A stretch of 13,339 bases of DNA, from the NCBI GenBank assembly GCA_026169575.1, contig JAPFCT010000289.1, positions 1 through 13,339 on the forward strand, written 5' to 3'. The DNA is from Faecalimonas sp. Lineage in GTDB: Bacteria > Bacillota_A > Clostridia > Lachnospirales > Lachnospiraceae. The notes under the pieces were generated by a model. That model was not told the origin of the DNA, ran no database searches, and worked only from the letters and a program-made list of their open reading frames with translations. Positions 6,891-13,045 of the stretch are shown here, in pieces (positions within the stretch are counted from its first letter, which is position 1; every line of letters starts with the position of its first letter). The translations under genes were made by a program, and so were the position numbers.

Positions 6891-6944
6891 AAAAATACCT
6901 GAACCGTACTTGATCACTTCTGACCAGACTGTTCAGGTATTCTT
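6891..6944. terminator. Bidirectional intrinsic terminator
   Basis: A perfect 11-bp stem, AATACCTGAAC (6894-6904) with GTTCAGGTATT (6931-6941), encloses a 26-nt loop. On the minus strand it is followed by a T-run (opposite 6895-6891), 16 nt after the CNNM-type gene ends. On the plus strand it is followed by TCTTATTTCT and can end the zinc-ribbon gene's transcript. Confidence 0.75.
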
Positions 6945-6959
6945 ATTTCTGATTCTTTC

Positions 6960-8276
6960 TTAATCTTTTATCTTCATCCAGACTTTCCGGATCCGCTTTT
7001 CCTTCACTTCCAGAATCTTAAACTGTACCCCGTCTGCTTCTAATTCACATTGCCCGGAGTCTTTTGGGATATATCCAAGTTCTTCGACCAGATACCCTGA
7101 GAGTGTATCATAGTTCTCTGTCTCCAGCTTCAGATTCAGTTTCTCATTCAGTTCCTCGATCAGGATCGATCCATCGAGCAAATATTCCTTCTCCCCGATC
7201 TTCTGGAGTTCCACAACCTCTTCCTCATGCTCATCCGTGATTTCTCCCATGACTTCCTCCACAAGATCCTCCACAGTAACAATACCTGACACTCCGCCAT
7301 ACTCATCGATCAGCACGGCCATACGGTTCTTCGTCTTCTGCATCTCACGGAATAATTCATCGGTCGTCTTCCCATCCGGCACGAAAAATGCCTCTTTTAA
7401 AAGGGAGCGGATATCAATTTCCTCAAACGACTTCTTTCTTGCTGCGATCATCACATCTTTGACCTGTAAAATTCCGATGATATTGTCAATCTGCTCCTCA
7501 TAAACCGGGATCCGCGAATGTCTTGTCTCTAAAATCTCATCCAAAATCTCATCCAGCGGTTCCTCAATGTTAATTGCAAATACATCTCTCCGCGGAATCA
7601 TAACATCCTTCGCCGTCTTATCATCAAAGGAGAAAATAGAATTGATCATTTCCTTCTCAATCTCGTTGAACACACCATGTTCGCTTCCGGTCTCCAGCAT
7701 CTTTTTGATCTCTTCCTCCGAGACTGCCTCTTCCAGATTCTCTGTCTTCATTCCGATCAGATGCAAAAATCCATTCGTCGACAAAGACAGCAGTTTAATA
7801 AATGGTGATAAGATCTTCGAAATCATATAAACCGGCTGCACGACAAACAGACTGAAAGACTCTGCCTTCTGAAGCGCGATCCGCTTCGGCACCAGCTCAC
7901 CAAATACAAGGGTAAAATAAGACAAAATGATCGTAACGACTACCACCGCGATCGTATTGCTGTACGGGATCCCAAACTGTGCGATCCATCCGCCGAGTAT
8001 CTGGGAGATACCGGTCGCTGCCGACGCACTTGAAAAGAATCCTGCCAGAGTGATCGCCACCTGGATCGTTGACAGAAACTTCGTAGAATCTTCAAACAAA
8101 GTCTGAAGCAGAGCTGCTCTCTTACTTCCCTCGTCCGCCAGAACCTTGATCCGGTTCTTGTTGACCGACACGACCGCCATCTCTGCTCCCGCAAAGAAGG
8201 CATTTACCAAAGTAAGAAATGCCAGAAATAATAGTTGCACAAAAATACTGTTCCCTCCAGGGTCACCTGAATCCAT
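6960..8276 (-). CDS. CNNM/CBS/CorC_HlyC-domain membrane protein ('hemolysin family')
   Basis: This is a 438-residue protein of the family often labelled hemolysin C-like, which includes Mg2+/Co2+ efflux factors (MpfA/YhdP, CorC, CNNM). Residues 1-175 form the CNNM (DUF21) membrane domain: a first helix LLFLAFLTLVNAFFAGAEMA, further hydrophobic segments, and GELVPKRIAL (126-135). A CBS pair follows at about 222-350 (TAKDVMIPRRDVFAI, SRIPVYEEQIDNIIGIL, IDEYGGVSGIVTVEDLVEE), then the CorC_HlyC domain at 358-437 (LLDGSILIEELNEKL). Length and order are normal. It probably exports or regulates Mg2+ or another divalent cation at the cell membrane; hemolytic activity is not implied. The ATG at 8276 has AGGAGG 11 nt upstream, a long spacing. 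That site is complementary to an 11-bp segment further upstream. The gene has its own promoter but could also be reached by readthrough from the purine operon. Confidence 0.92.
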   Translation of the reverse strand: MDSGDPGGNSIFVQLLFLAFLTLVNAFFAGAEMAVVSVNKNRIKVLADEGSKRAALLQTLFEDSTKFLSTIQVAITLAGFFSSASAATGISQILGGWIAQFGIPYSNTIAVVVVTIILSYFTLVFGELVPKRIALQKAESFSLFVVQPVYMISKILSPFIKLLSLSTNGFLHLIGMKTENLEEAVSEEEIKKMLETGSEHGVFNEIEKEMINSIFSFDDKTAKDVMIPRRDVFAINIEEPLDEILDEILETRHSRIPVYEEQIDNIIGILQVKDVMIAARKKSFEEIDIRSLLKEAFFVPDGKTTDELFREMQKTKNRMAVLIDEYGGVSGIVTVEDLVEEVMGEITDEHEEEVVELQKIGEKEYLLDGSILIEELNEKLNLKLETENYDTLSGYLVEELGYIPKDSGQCELEADGVQFKILEVKEKRIRKVWMKIKD

Positions 8277-8283
8277 AATAAAT

Positions 8284-8341
8284 AGAACCTCCTGTTATTG
8301 AAATAATCTGGCTCTGATTATATCTCTTTTCAGGAGGTTCT
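8284..8341 (-). promoter_or_regulatory. Inverted repeat pairing the Shine-Dalgarno of the CNNM-type gene
   Basis: On the minus strand AGAACCTCCTG (8341-8331) and CAGGAGGTTCT (8294-8284) are perfectly complementary over 11 bp with 36 nt between. The downstream arm contains the ribosome binding site AGGAGG. The upstream arm lies between the -35 and -10 boxes, so it would be present only in RNA begun further upstream. Confidence 0.6.
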
Positions 8342-8345
8342 GCAA
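8317..8345 (-). promoter_or_regulatory. Promoter of the CNNM-type gene
   Basis: On the minus strand TTGCAG (8345-8340), a 17-bp spacer and a perfect TATAAT (8322-8317). Transcription would start near 8310, giving a leader of about 33 nt that keeps only the ribosome-binding-site arm of the inverted repeat. Confidence 0.6.
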
Positions 8346-8455
8346 CCGGAAATTTATAATTTCATTCCGTTTTTATTTTGATTTTATAGAAATTTTATTT
8401 TTCTCTTCACACCAGTGTATTGTCCCACTCACTGTCAGTATAATGACGCAGTACA

Positions 8456-9631
8456 TTAGTGGTGGAACAGACGGATTCCGGTAAATGCCATCGCCATGTT
8501 ATATTTATTGCAGGTTGCAATTACATTGTCATCTCTCACAGATCCGCCCGGCTGTGCAATGTATTTTACCCCGCTTTTGTGCGCGCGCTCAATATTATCT
8601 CCGAACGGGAAGAACGCATCAGAGCCAAGCGCAACGTCTGTCAGTTTGTCTAACCATGCTCGCTTTTCCTCGCGTGTAAATACCGGCGGTTTCACCTTGA
8701 AGATATTCTGCCATGTTCCTTCTGCGAGTACATCTTCATACTCATCTCCGATGTAAAGATCGATAGAATTGTCACGGTCTGCTCTTCCGATGCTGTCTAC
8801 AAACTGAAGTCCCAGCACCTGCGGAGACTGACGCAGCCACCAGTTGTCCGCTTTCTGGCCTGCCAGACGTGTACAGTGGATTCTGGACTGCTGTCCCGCA
8901 CCGATTCCGATCGCCTGCCCGCCTTTTGCATAGCATACAGAATTGGACTGTGTATATTTGAGTGTGATCAGCGCGATCGCAAGATCGATCTTTGCCTGTT
9001 CCGGAAGTTCCTGATTTTCTGTCACAATATTGGAAAGAAGTTCATCATCGATGACCAGTTCATTTCTTCCCTGCTCAAATGTGATCCCGAACACTTCCTT
9101 ATGCTCGATCGGAGCCGGCTCATAATCCGGATCAATCTCGATGATCGCATAATTTCCTTTCTTCTTCTGTTTTAAAAGTTCCAGCGCCTCCGGCTCATAC
9201 CCAGGTGCGATCACACCGTCAGACACTTCTCTTTTGATCAGTTTCGCAGTCGCAACGTCACAGACGTCTGACAGAGAGATAAAATCACCGAAAGAAGACA
9301 TTCTGTCTGCCCCTCTTGCTCTCGCATAAGCACATGCCAGCGGAGATAATTCTCCCATATCATCTACCCAGTAGATCTTTGCAAGTGTGTCATCCAGCGG
9401 AAGTCCGACTGCCGCGCCTGCCGGAGAAACATGTTTGAACGAAGTAGCCGCCGGAAGTCCCGTCGCTTTCTTTAACTCTCTTACAAGCTGCCATCCGTTG
9501 AAGGCATCCAGAAAATTGATGTAACCTGGTTTTCCACACAGTACTTTGATCGGAAGTTCTCCTTCTTCCATGTAGATTCTGGACGGTTTCTGATTTGGAT
9601 TACATCCATACTTTAATTCTAATTCATTCAT
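8456..9631 (-). CDS. Stand-alone AICAR formyltransferase (PurH C-terminal-type)
   Basis: This 391-residue enzyme transfers a formyl group from 10-formyl-tetrahydrofolate to AICAR, making FAICAR, the ninth step of de novo purine synthesis. It carries the catalytic Lys66-His67 in TSFKHVSPAGAA, which matches the transformylase domain of bifunctional PurH. It also has YTQSNSVCYAKGGQAIGIGAGQQSR and the ending FFPFGDNIERAHKSGVKYIAQPGGSVRDDNVI, both hallmarks of that domain. The N-terminal MGS-like IMP cyclohydrolase domain of PurH is missing: the protein starts directly with ELELKYGCNPNQKPSRIY. The missing activity is supplied by the gene just upstream, purO. The ATG at 9631 follows AGGAGGAG, which overlaps the purO stop codon, so the two are translationally coupled. 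I see no terminator between this gene and the downstream CNNM-type gene. Confidence 0.93.
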   Translation of the reverse strand: MNELELKYGCNPNQKPSRIYMEEGELPIKVLCGKPGYINFLDAFNGWQLVRELKKATGLPAATSFKHVSPAGAAVGLPLDDTLAKIYWVDDMGELSPLACAYARARGADRMSSFGDFISLSDVCDVATAKLIKREVSDGVIAPGYEPEALELLKQKKKGNYAIIEIDPDYEPAPIEHKEVFGITFEQGRNELVIDDELLSNIVTENQELPEQAKIDLAIALITLKYTQSNSVCYAKGGQAIGIGAGQQSRIHCTRLAGQKADNWWLRQSPQVLGLQFVDSIGRADRDNSIDLYIGDEYEDVLAEGTWQNIFKVKPPVFTREEKRAWLDKLTDVALGSDAFFPFGDNIERAHKSGVKYIAQPGGSVRDDNVIATCNKYNMAMAFTGIRLFHH

Positions 9632-9646
9632 GATCTGCTTCTCCTC

Positions 9647-10360
9647 CTATTTGTTTTTATTGACGATCTTTGTCTCGTAATTTCCAGTTTCAATATCGAT
9701 ATAGCGCACAAACAGCGATACTTTGTTGTCTTCGTTGAGACTGTTCCAGAGCATTTCTGTGAACTGTTCCATATCATCCGGAACTGAGATCAGTTTTGGT
9801 TCTCCCTCGAAGCTTGGGAGGGGATTTCCATCGCATTTGTAAGTGTGGATAAAATGTCCCTCACCTGCCACCGGGTTCTGATATGCAAACGTATAGCGGT
9901 TGCATGCATCCGGATTTCCGTTGTTGCTCTTTAAGATCGACATTGCATAGTTGTAAGTTCCGTTTTCAATATGCATGATCCCAGAAATACGAGGCGTATA
10001 ATTTGGAGCATCCGGTTCAAATTCTCTGCTGCGAAGTGACTGCTCAAAAGTAAGCTGCTTGTCCATTCCCTCATAGATCGTGTCTGTCTGGTCTCCGTTC
10101 GTCACGATCGTCTTGTTCCCAAGCACCCGCACCGGCGCATAGATAATTAAACTTGGATCTGTTAATTTTGAAGGGTCAAATGCCTGTGTGCGAATCCCCT
10201 GGCCTTCTTCTACAAACACACGGTTTCTGCTGTTCTCGCTTCTTCCCATAATAAAATATGCAGTCACTGCCTTCTTTCCATCCGGTGTCTTCCCGATGAT
10301 GATCCCTCTTCCCGGGTATGCATTTTCCTGCAATTCTTTTTCAATTGATAACATTTCCAT
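9647..10360 (-). CDS. purO: IMP cyclohydrolase, archaeal PurO type
   Basis: The ATG at 10360 is chosen because AAAGGAG (10375-10369) lies 8 nt upstream. A longer frame from 10387 has no such site and would include the ribosome binding site. The 237-residue protein starts MEMLSIEKELQENAYPGRGI and has the pattern of the PurO family (PF07826): GRGIIIGKTPDGKKAVTAYF, then IMGRSENSRNRVF, and a later RISGIMHI. PurO closes the ring of FAICAR to give IMP, the last step of de novo purine synthesis. In most bacteria this is done by the unrelated N-terminal domain of PurH; here PurO is paired with the stand-alone formyltransferase. The stop codon overlaps the next gene's ribosome binding site (TAGGAGGAG). 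It is the first gene of the purine operon. The family was first described in archaea, and related genes also occur in clostridia, so recent transfer need not be assumed. Confidence 0.88.
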   Translation of the reverse strand: MEMLSIEKELQENAYPGRGIIIGKTPDGKKAVTAYFIMGRSENSRNRVFVEEGQGIRTQAFDPSKLTDPSLIIYAPVRVLGNKTIVTNGDQTDTIYEGMDKQLTFEQSLRSREFEPDAPNYTPRISGIMHIENGTYNYAMSILKSNNGNPDACNRYTFAYQNPVAGEGHFIHTYKCDGNPLPSFEGEPKLISVPDDMEQFTEMLWNSLNEDNKVSLFVRYIDIETGNYETKIVNKNK

Positions 10361-10410
10361 GAATGGCTCTCCTTTATCTCTGTTCATTGTTGACCGATTT
10401 TTTCAATTTT

Positions 10411-10440
10411 ATTATAGACCACATGCCGGACTGTTGACCA
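10411..10440 (-). promoter_or_regulatory. Promoter of the purO operon with flanking direct repeats
   Basis: On the minus strand TGGTCA (10440-10435), 18 bp, then a perfect TATAAT (10416-10411). The sequence GGTCAACA occurs twice in direct orientation on the minus strand, opposite 10432-10439 (over the -35 box) and 10388-10395 (in the early transcript), 44 bp apart. An interrupted palindrome ATAAC-N5-GTTAT lies upstream (10464-10478). No B. subtilis-type PurBox pair was recognised. Confidence 0.5.
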
Positions 10441-10541
10441 GTATATTTTACTAATAAGTCTTAATAACGCCCGGTTATAGATACCATTTCCCTTTCTTTC
10501 GATAACTTTCCAAAAAACAGTTCTTATATAACACCATCTCG

Positions 10542-10589
10542 CAAAAATAAGACTGCCGTGCTTCTTCTGTGAGAGGCTTCCGGCAGTCT
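10542..10589 (-). terminator. Intrinsic terminator of the SDR gene
   Basis: A perfect 9-bp GC-rich stem, AGACTGCCG (10550-10558) with CGGCAGTCT (10581-10589), has an inner stem GCTTC/GAGGC. On the minus strand it is followed by TATTTTTG. It lies 17 nt beyond the SDR stop codon and separates this gene from the purine operon. Confidence 0.85.
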
Positions 10590-10606
10590 GTCTGTTCTTT
10601 TTTCTG

Positions 10607-11350
10607 TTAACTCATTGTCGCGCCATCTACTGACAGAACAACACCTGTGATGTAACTTGCCATGTCACTTGCAAGGAATACAAATGCATTTGCGATATCT
10701 TCCGGCTCTCCGACACGGCGAAGCGGGATCGTATTGATCAGAGGCTGGATCACTGACTCTGGAAGTGCTGCAACCATATCCGTGCGGATCACTCCCGGCG
10801 CTACTGCATTGACACGGATATTATCCTTTCCAAGTTCTCTTGCAAGAGATTTTGTCATACCGTTGACTGCAAATTTTGATGTCGGGTAACCGCATCCTGC
10901 AGGCTGTCCGTAGATACTTACCATAGAACTTGTATTTAAGATCACACCGCCGCCCTGCTCTTTCATGATGCATGCCGCTGCCTGCGAACAGTTAAATACC
11001 GCATTGACATTCAAATCCATGATCTTCTCAAATGCAGCCGGATCGTAATCATAGAGCGGATCTCTTGCAGAGATTCCTGCATTGTTTACAAGAATGTCAA
11101 GAGAACCAAACTCTTCTCTGACTTTTTCCAATACTTCTTTGACTCCTTCATGCTTTGTCAGATTCGGCCAGTAACCAACTACCGGATACTCTGCATTCTC
11201 TTCCTTCAGAGATGCAAGCGCCTTCTGTACAGTCTCTTCTCTCGATCCGAGCACTGCTACTTTTGCTCCGTTCTCTAAAAACTTCTTCACTGTCGCATAT
11301 CCGATCCCTCTTGTTCCCCCGGTAATGACTGCCACTTTTCCTTTTAACAT
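10607..11350 (-). CDS. Short-chain dehydrogenase/reductase, BaiA/FabG-like
   Basis: This 247-residue classical SDR has the cofactor motif TGGTRGIG (10-17), NNAG (89-92) and the catalytic set Asn114, Ser142, Tyr155 and Lys159 (YPTSK). The ATG at 11350 has GGAGG 8 nt upstream; the longer frame from 11422 has no site and would begin inside the leader. Its N-terminal half resembles clostridial BaiA bile-acid 3-alpha-hydroxysteroid dehydrogenases (ITGGTRGIG, NGAKV, LKE, DLT-like NLT) as well as FabG 3-oxoacyl-ACP reductases. After the second beta strand it has Gly35-Ser36-Arg37 where BaiA2 has an acidic residue, so NADP(H) is the likely cofactor (inference). The substrate is unknown: steroid, bile acid, fatty acyl or sugar alcohol are all possible. 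It is a single-gene unit with its own promoter, terminator and palindromic operator. Confidence 0.85.
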   Translation of the reverse strand: MLKGKVAVITGGTRGIGYATVKKFLENGAKVAVLGSREETVQKALASLKEENAEYPVVGYWPNLTKHEGVKEVLEKVREEFGSLDILVNNAGISARDPLYDYDPAAFEKIMDLNVNAVFNCSQAAACIMKEQGGGVILNTSSMVSIYGQPAGCGYPTSKFAVNGMTKSLARELGKDNIRVNAVAPGVIRTDMVAALPESVIQPLINTIPLRRVGEPEDIANAFVFLASDMASYITGVVLSVDGATMS

Positions 11351-11431
11351 ATCGTTATCCTCCATTTTCTCTTCAAAAATCATGACGGCACCTGGAATCA
11401 GTTTCCCTGAAATCCTTCGCACCGCACCTGT

Positions 11432-11455
11432 TAACTGCTTTTATTTTAGCAGTTA
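11432..11455. promoter_or_regulatory. Palindromic operator over the SDR promoter
   Basis: The perfect arms TAACTGCT (11432-11439) and AGCAGTTA (11448-11455) are 8 nt apart and enclose the -10 box and probable start site of the SDR gene. The 8-8-8 layout fits a dimeric repressor site. It is followed by no T-run on the minus strand, so it is not a terminator for the permease. Confidence 0.55.
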
Positions 11456-11471
11456 TTTTCTTTCAATACAA
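11443..11471 (-). promoter_or_regulatory. Promoter of the SDR gene
   Basis: On the minus strand TTGTAT (11471-11466), 17 bp, then TAAAAT (11448-11443). The -35 hexamer and spacer length are the same as in the glmM promoter. A leader of about 86 nt precedes the coding region. Confidence 0.5.
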
Positions 11472-11484
11472 TAATATTTTTTAA

Positions 11485-11520
11485 ATTTTCTCGAAAATAT
11501 ATGTTAATCTTTTAATTAAC
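11485..11520 (-). terminator. Weak AT-rich dyads after the permease gene
   Basis: Two short stems follow the permease stop: GTTAAT/ATTAAC (11503-11508 with 11515-11520) and ATTTTC/GAAAAT (11485-11490 with 11493-11498). On the minus strand ATATATTTTC follows the first stem. Both are low in GC, so termination may be leaky and transcripts could run into the SDR gene. Confidence 0.3.
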
Positions 11521-11527
11521 AAATTTT

Positions 11528-12379
11528 TTATTTTATCCAGTACAACATGATCCCTGACACTACTGCCACCGCATAGAGCACTCCCATCAGTTTCAGATTT
11601 TCCTTCTGATCCCGGTTCACTCTCCACAGAACAACAAGCCCGACACCCGCACTGGTACAAAGTCCTGCCACTGCCGCAGCAAAACTGATCACACCTTTCA
11701 TATACAGTTCTGTCAGAAGCACAGATGCAGCACAGTTTGGTATGAATCCGATCAGTGCAGTCAGAACCGGCTGGAATATCGAACCACTCCAGAAAAGGCT
11801 CTCCATTTTCCCGATCCCTGCCACTTCCAGGATCAGATTCAGACAGGCAGAGAATGCCAGAATATACACAAACAGCCGGATTGTATGATTCCATGCCGGC
11901 AGAAGCACCCCGTGGGAATGCCCGCAGCCGCAGGAATCCTTTTCGCACAGATCGTGGATCTCCTTTTTTCCTGCAAACAGCTTTGGAAAACACAGATCGA
12001 CCAGATATCCCGCTGCAACCGCAATCAGAACTTTTGTCAGCAGTAACCTTCCCACGACCCCTGCATTTTCCGGCTGCCCCAGTATCATCAGGATTGCCTC
12101 ATCTGAGGTAGATAAAAATACGGCGAGCAGTGTTCCTGCCGAGATCATTCCTCCCGAAAATAAATTTGCTGCAAGCACGGAAAATCCACACTGCGGCACA
12201 CATCCAAGCACCGCCCCGAGTACCGGCCCTGCGCCTCTGATCCCCGTCAATACCCGCTGACTGAAATTTCCCGCATGTTTCTCCATCGCCTCCAGCAGGC
12301 AAAATGCAGCAAATAAAAACGGGAGCATCCTGACGCTGTCCATTGCCGCATCCATCAATACGTCCACAACTAAATGCAT
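11528..12379 (-). CDS. ArsP_2-type heavy-metal/manganese permease
   Basis: This 283-residue membrane protein of about eight to ten helices resembles PF11449 (putative arsenic efflux or manganese transporter). Two similar halves are visible: LGCVPQCGFSVLAANLFSGG (58-77) and IGFIPNCAASVLLTELYMKG (210-229), each a loop with Pro and Cys (Cys64, Cys216) followed by a helix and then STSDEA (90-95) or CTSAG (241-245). Between the halves lies a soluble loop with a metal-binding cluster, CEKDSCGCGHSHG (Cys145, 150, 152; His154, 156). The ATG at 12379 is preferred over 12403 because GGAG lies 5 nt before it and the upstream ATG has no site. It probably exports a thiophilic or transition metal; arsenic, manganese or zinc cannot be told apart from sequence. 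It is divergent from a MarR gene, sharing the -35 region. Confidence 0.75.
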   Translation of the reverse strand: MHLVVDVLMDAAMDSVRMLPFLFAAFCLLEAMEKHAGNFSQRVLTGIRGAGPVLGAVLGCVPQCGFSVLAANLFSGGMISAGTLLAVFLSTSDEAILMILGQPENAGVVGRLLLTKVLIAVAAGYLVDLCFPKLFAGKKEIHDLCEKDSCGCGHSHGVLLPAWNHTIRLFVYILAFSACLNLILEVAGIGKMESLFWSGSIFQPVLTALIGFIPNCAASVLLTELYMKGVISFAAAVAGLCTSAGVGLVVLWRVNRDQKENLKLMGVLYAVAVVSGIMLYWIK

Positions 12380-12410
12380 GTTATCTCCATCTCCTTCTGT
12401 CATTTCTCAA

Positions 12411-12429
12411 TGCAGGCAGATCTCCTGCA
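12411..12429 (-). promoter_or_regulatory. Leader hairpin of the permease gene
   Basis: TGCAGG (12411-12416) and CCTGCA (12424-12429) form a 6-bp stem with a 7-nt loop in the permease 5' leader. It does not cover the chosen ribosome binding site. I cannot match it to a known riboswitch. Confidence 0.3.
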
Positions 12430-12469
12430 CATCTCTATTTGAAAATTCTTCTCAACTTACACCTCTATG

Positions 12470-12499
12470 ATTATAGCATGTTTTTTTCACTATTGACAA
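12470..12499 (-). promoter_or_regulatory. Promoter of the permease gene
   Basis: On the minus strand TTGTCA (12499-12494, 5 of 6), an 18-bp spacer and a perfect TATAAT (12475-12470). Five bases of its -35 box are also part of the MarR gene's -35 box on the other strand. Confidence 0.6.
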
Positions 12500-12521
12500 T
12501 CAGAGTTTTTCGACATAAACT
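12493..12521 (+). promoter_or_regulatory. Promoter of the MarR operon
   Basis: A perfect TTGACA (12493-12498), a 17-bp spacer and TAAACT (12516-12521, 4 of 6). Transcription would start near 12528, the edge of the palindromic operator. Confidence 0.55.
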
Positions 12522-12527
12522 ATAACT

Positions 12528-12544
12528 AGTTCACATTGTAAACT
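12528..12544. promoter_or_regulatory. Probable MarR autoregulatory operator
   Basis: A 17-bp palindrome, AGTTcACA-t-TGTaAACT, has only one non-pairing position per arm. It lies at the probable start site of the MarR transcript. Similar AT-rich dyads of this size are typical MarR-family dimer sites, and many MarR proteins repress their own operon. Confidence 0.5.
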
Positions 12545-12595
12545 TTTTACACTTGAGTTTTGCAGATATTTTAACAATAGAAATGGAGAATGGCA

Positions 12596-13033
12596 ATGGA
12601 TTACGACTGGATCGAGATGATGAACTATATGCAGAACCTGCGCCAGTTTTGCAGCAGAAACGTAAGGCGCACCGGGAAAGGAAGTATTTCTACTTCTCAG
12701 GAACTGGACCTTTTATCCCGCATTTCTCTGTCTGACGCCCCGCTGACCCCGCATGAACTGTGCAGCTGTATGGGACTTGGCAAGTCTGCGGTCAGCCGCG
12801 TCATCGAACATCTGGAGAAAAAGGAACTTCTGATCAAAAAACCAAACCTTGCAGACAAGAGAAGTTATCTTCTCTCCATCACAGAGGAAGGTCAGAAAGC
12901 GCTTGAGGAGACTTATGAATATTATCTTTCTCCCATTTATACTATGCGCCGCAAACTCGGCGAAGCACATTTTATGGAACTGATGAAACTGATTCACGAA
13001 ACAAATGATGTCCTTCAGGACAGAAAGCACTAG
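12596..13033 (+). CDS. MarR-family transcriptional regulator
   Basis: This 145-residue winged-helix regulator has the MarR layout. The DNA-binding region is LTPHELCSCMGLGKSAVSRVIEHLEKKELLIKKP, ending in the recognition helix SAVSRVIEHLEKKELL. The wing follows, with NLADKRSYLLSITEEGQKAL (the DxRS/xxLTxxG-type motif). A C-terminal dimerisation helix ends at VLQDRKH. I chose the ATG at 12596 because GGAG (12585-12588) is 7 nt upstream; an in-frame ATG at 12590 is almost on top of that site. It is first in an operon with a FUSC-like membrane protein whose ribosome binding site overlaps its stop (TAGGAGG), so it probably controls that transporter and itself. The divergent metal permease may also be under its control, since the two promoters overlap. 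The ligand is unknown. Confidence 0.9.
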   Translation: MDYDWIEMMNYMQNLRQFCSRNVRRTGKGSISTSQELDLLSRISLSDAPLTPHELCSCMGLGKSAVSRVIEHLEKKELLIKKPNLADKRSYLLSITEEGQKALEETYEYYLSPIYTMRRKLGEAHFMELMKLIHETNDVLQDRKH

Positions 13034-13045
13034 GAGGGATTTGTA

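Noticed and set aside
6480..6892. Minus-strand frames opposite the tail of the zinc-ribbon gene
   Set aside because: They arise from the low-complexity Asp/Thr/Asn codons read in reverse; the plus-strand frame has the start, ribosome binding site and domain order.
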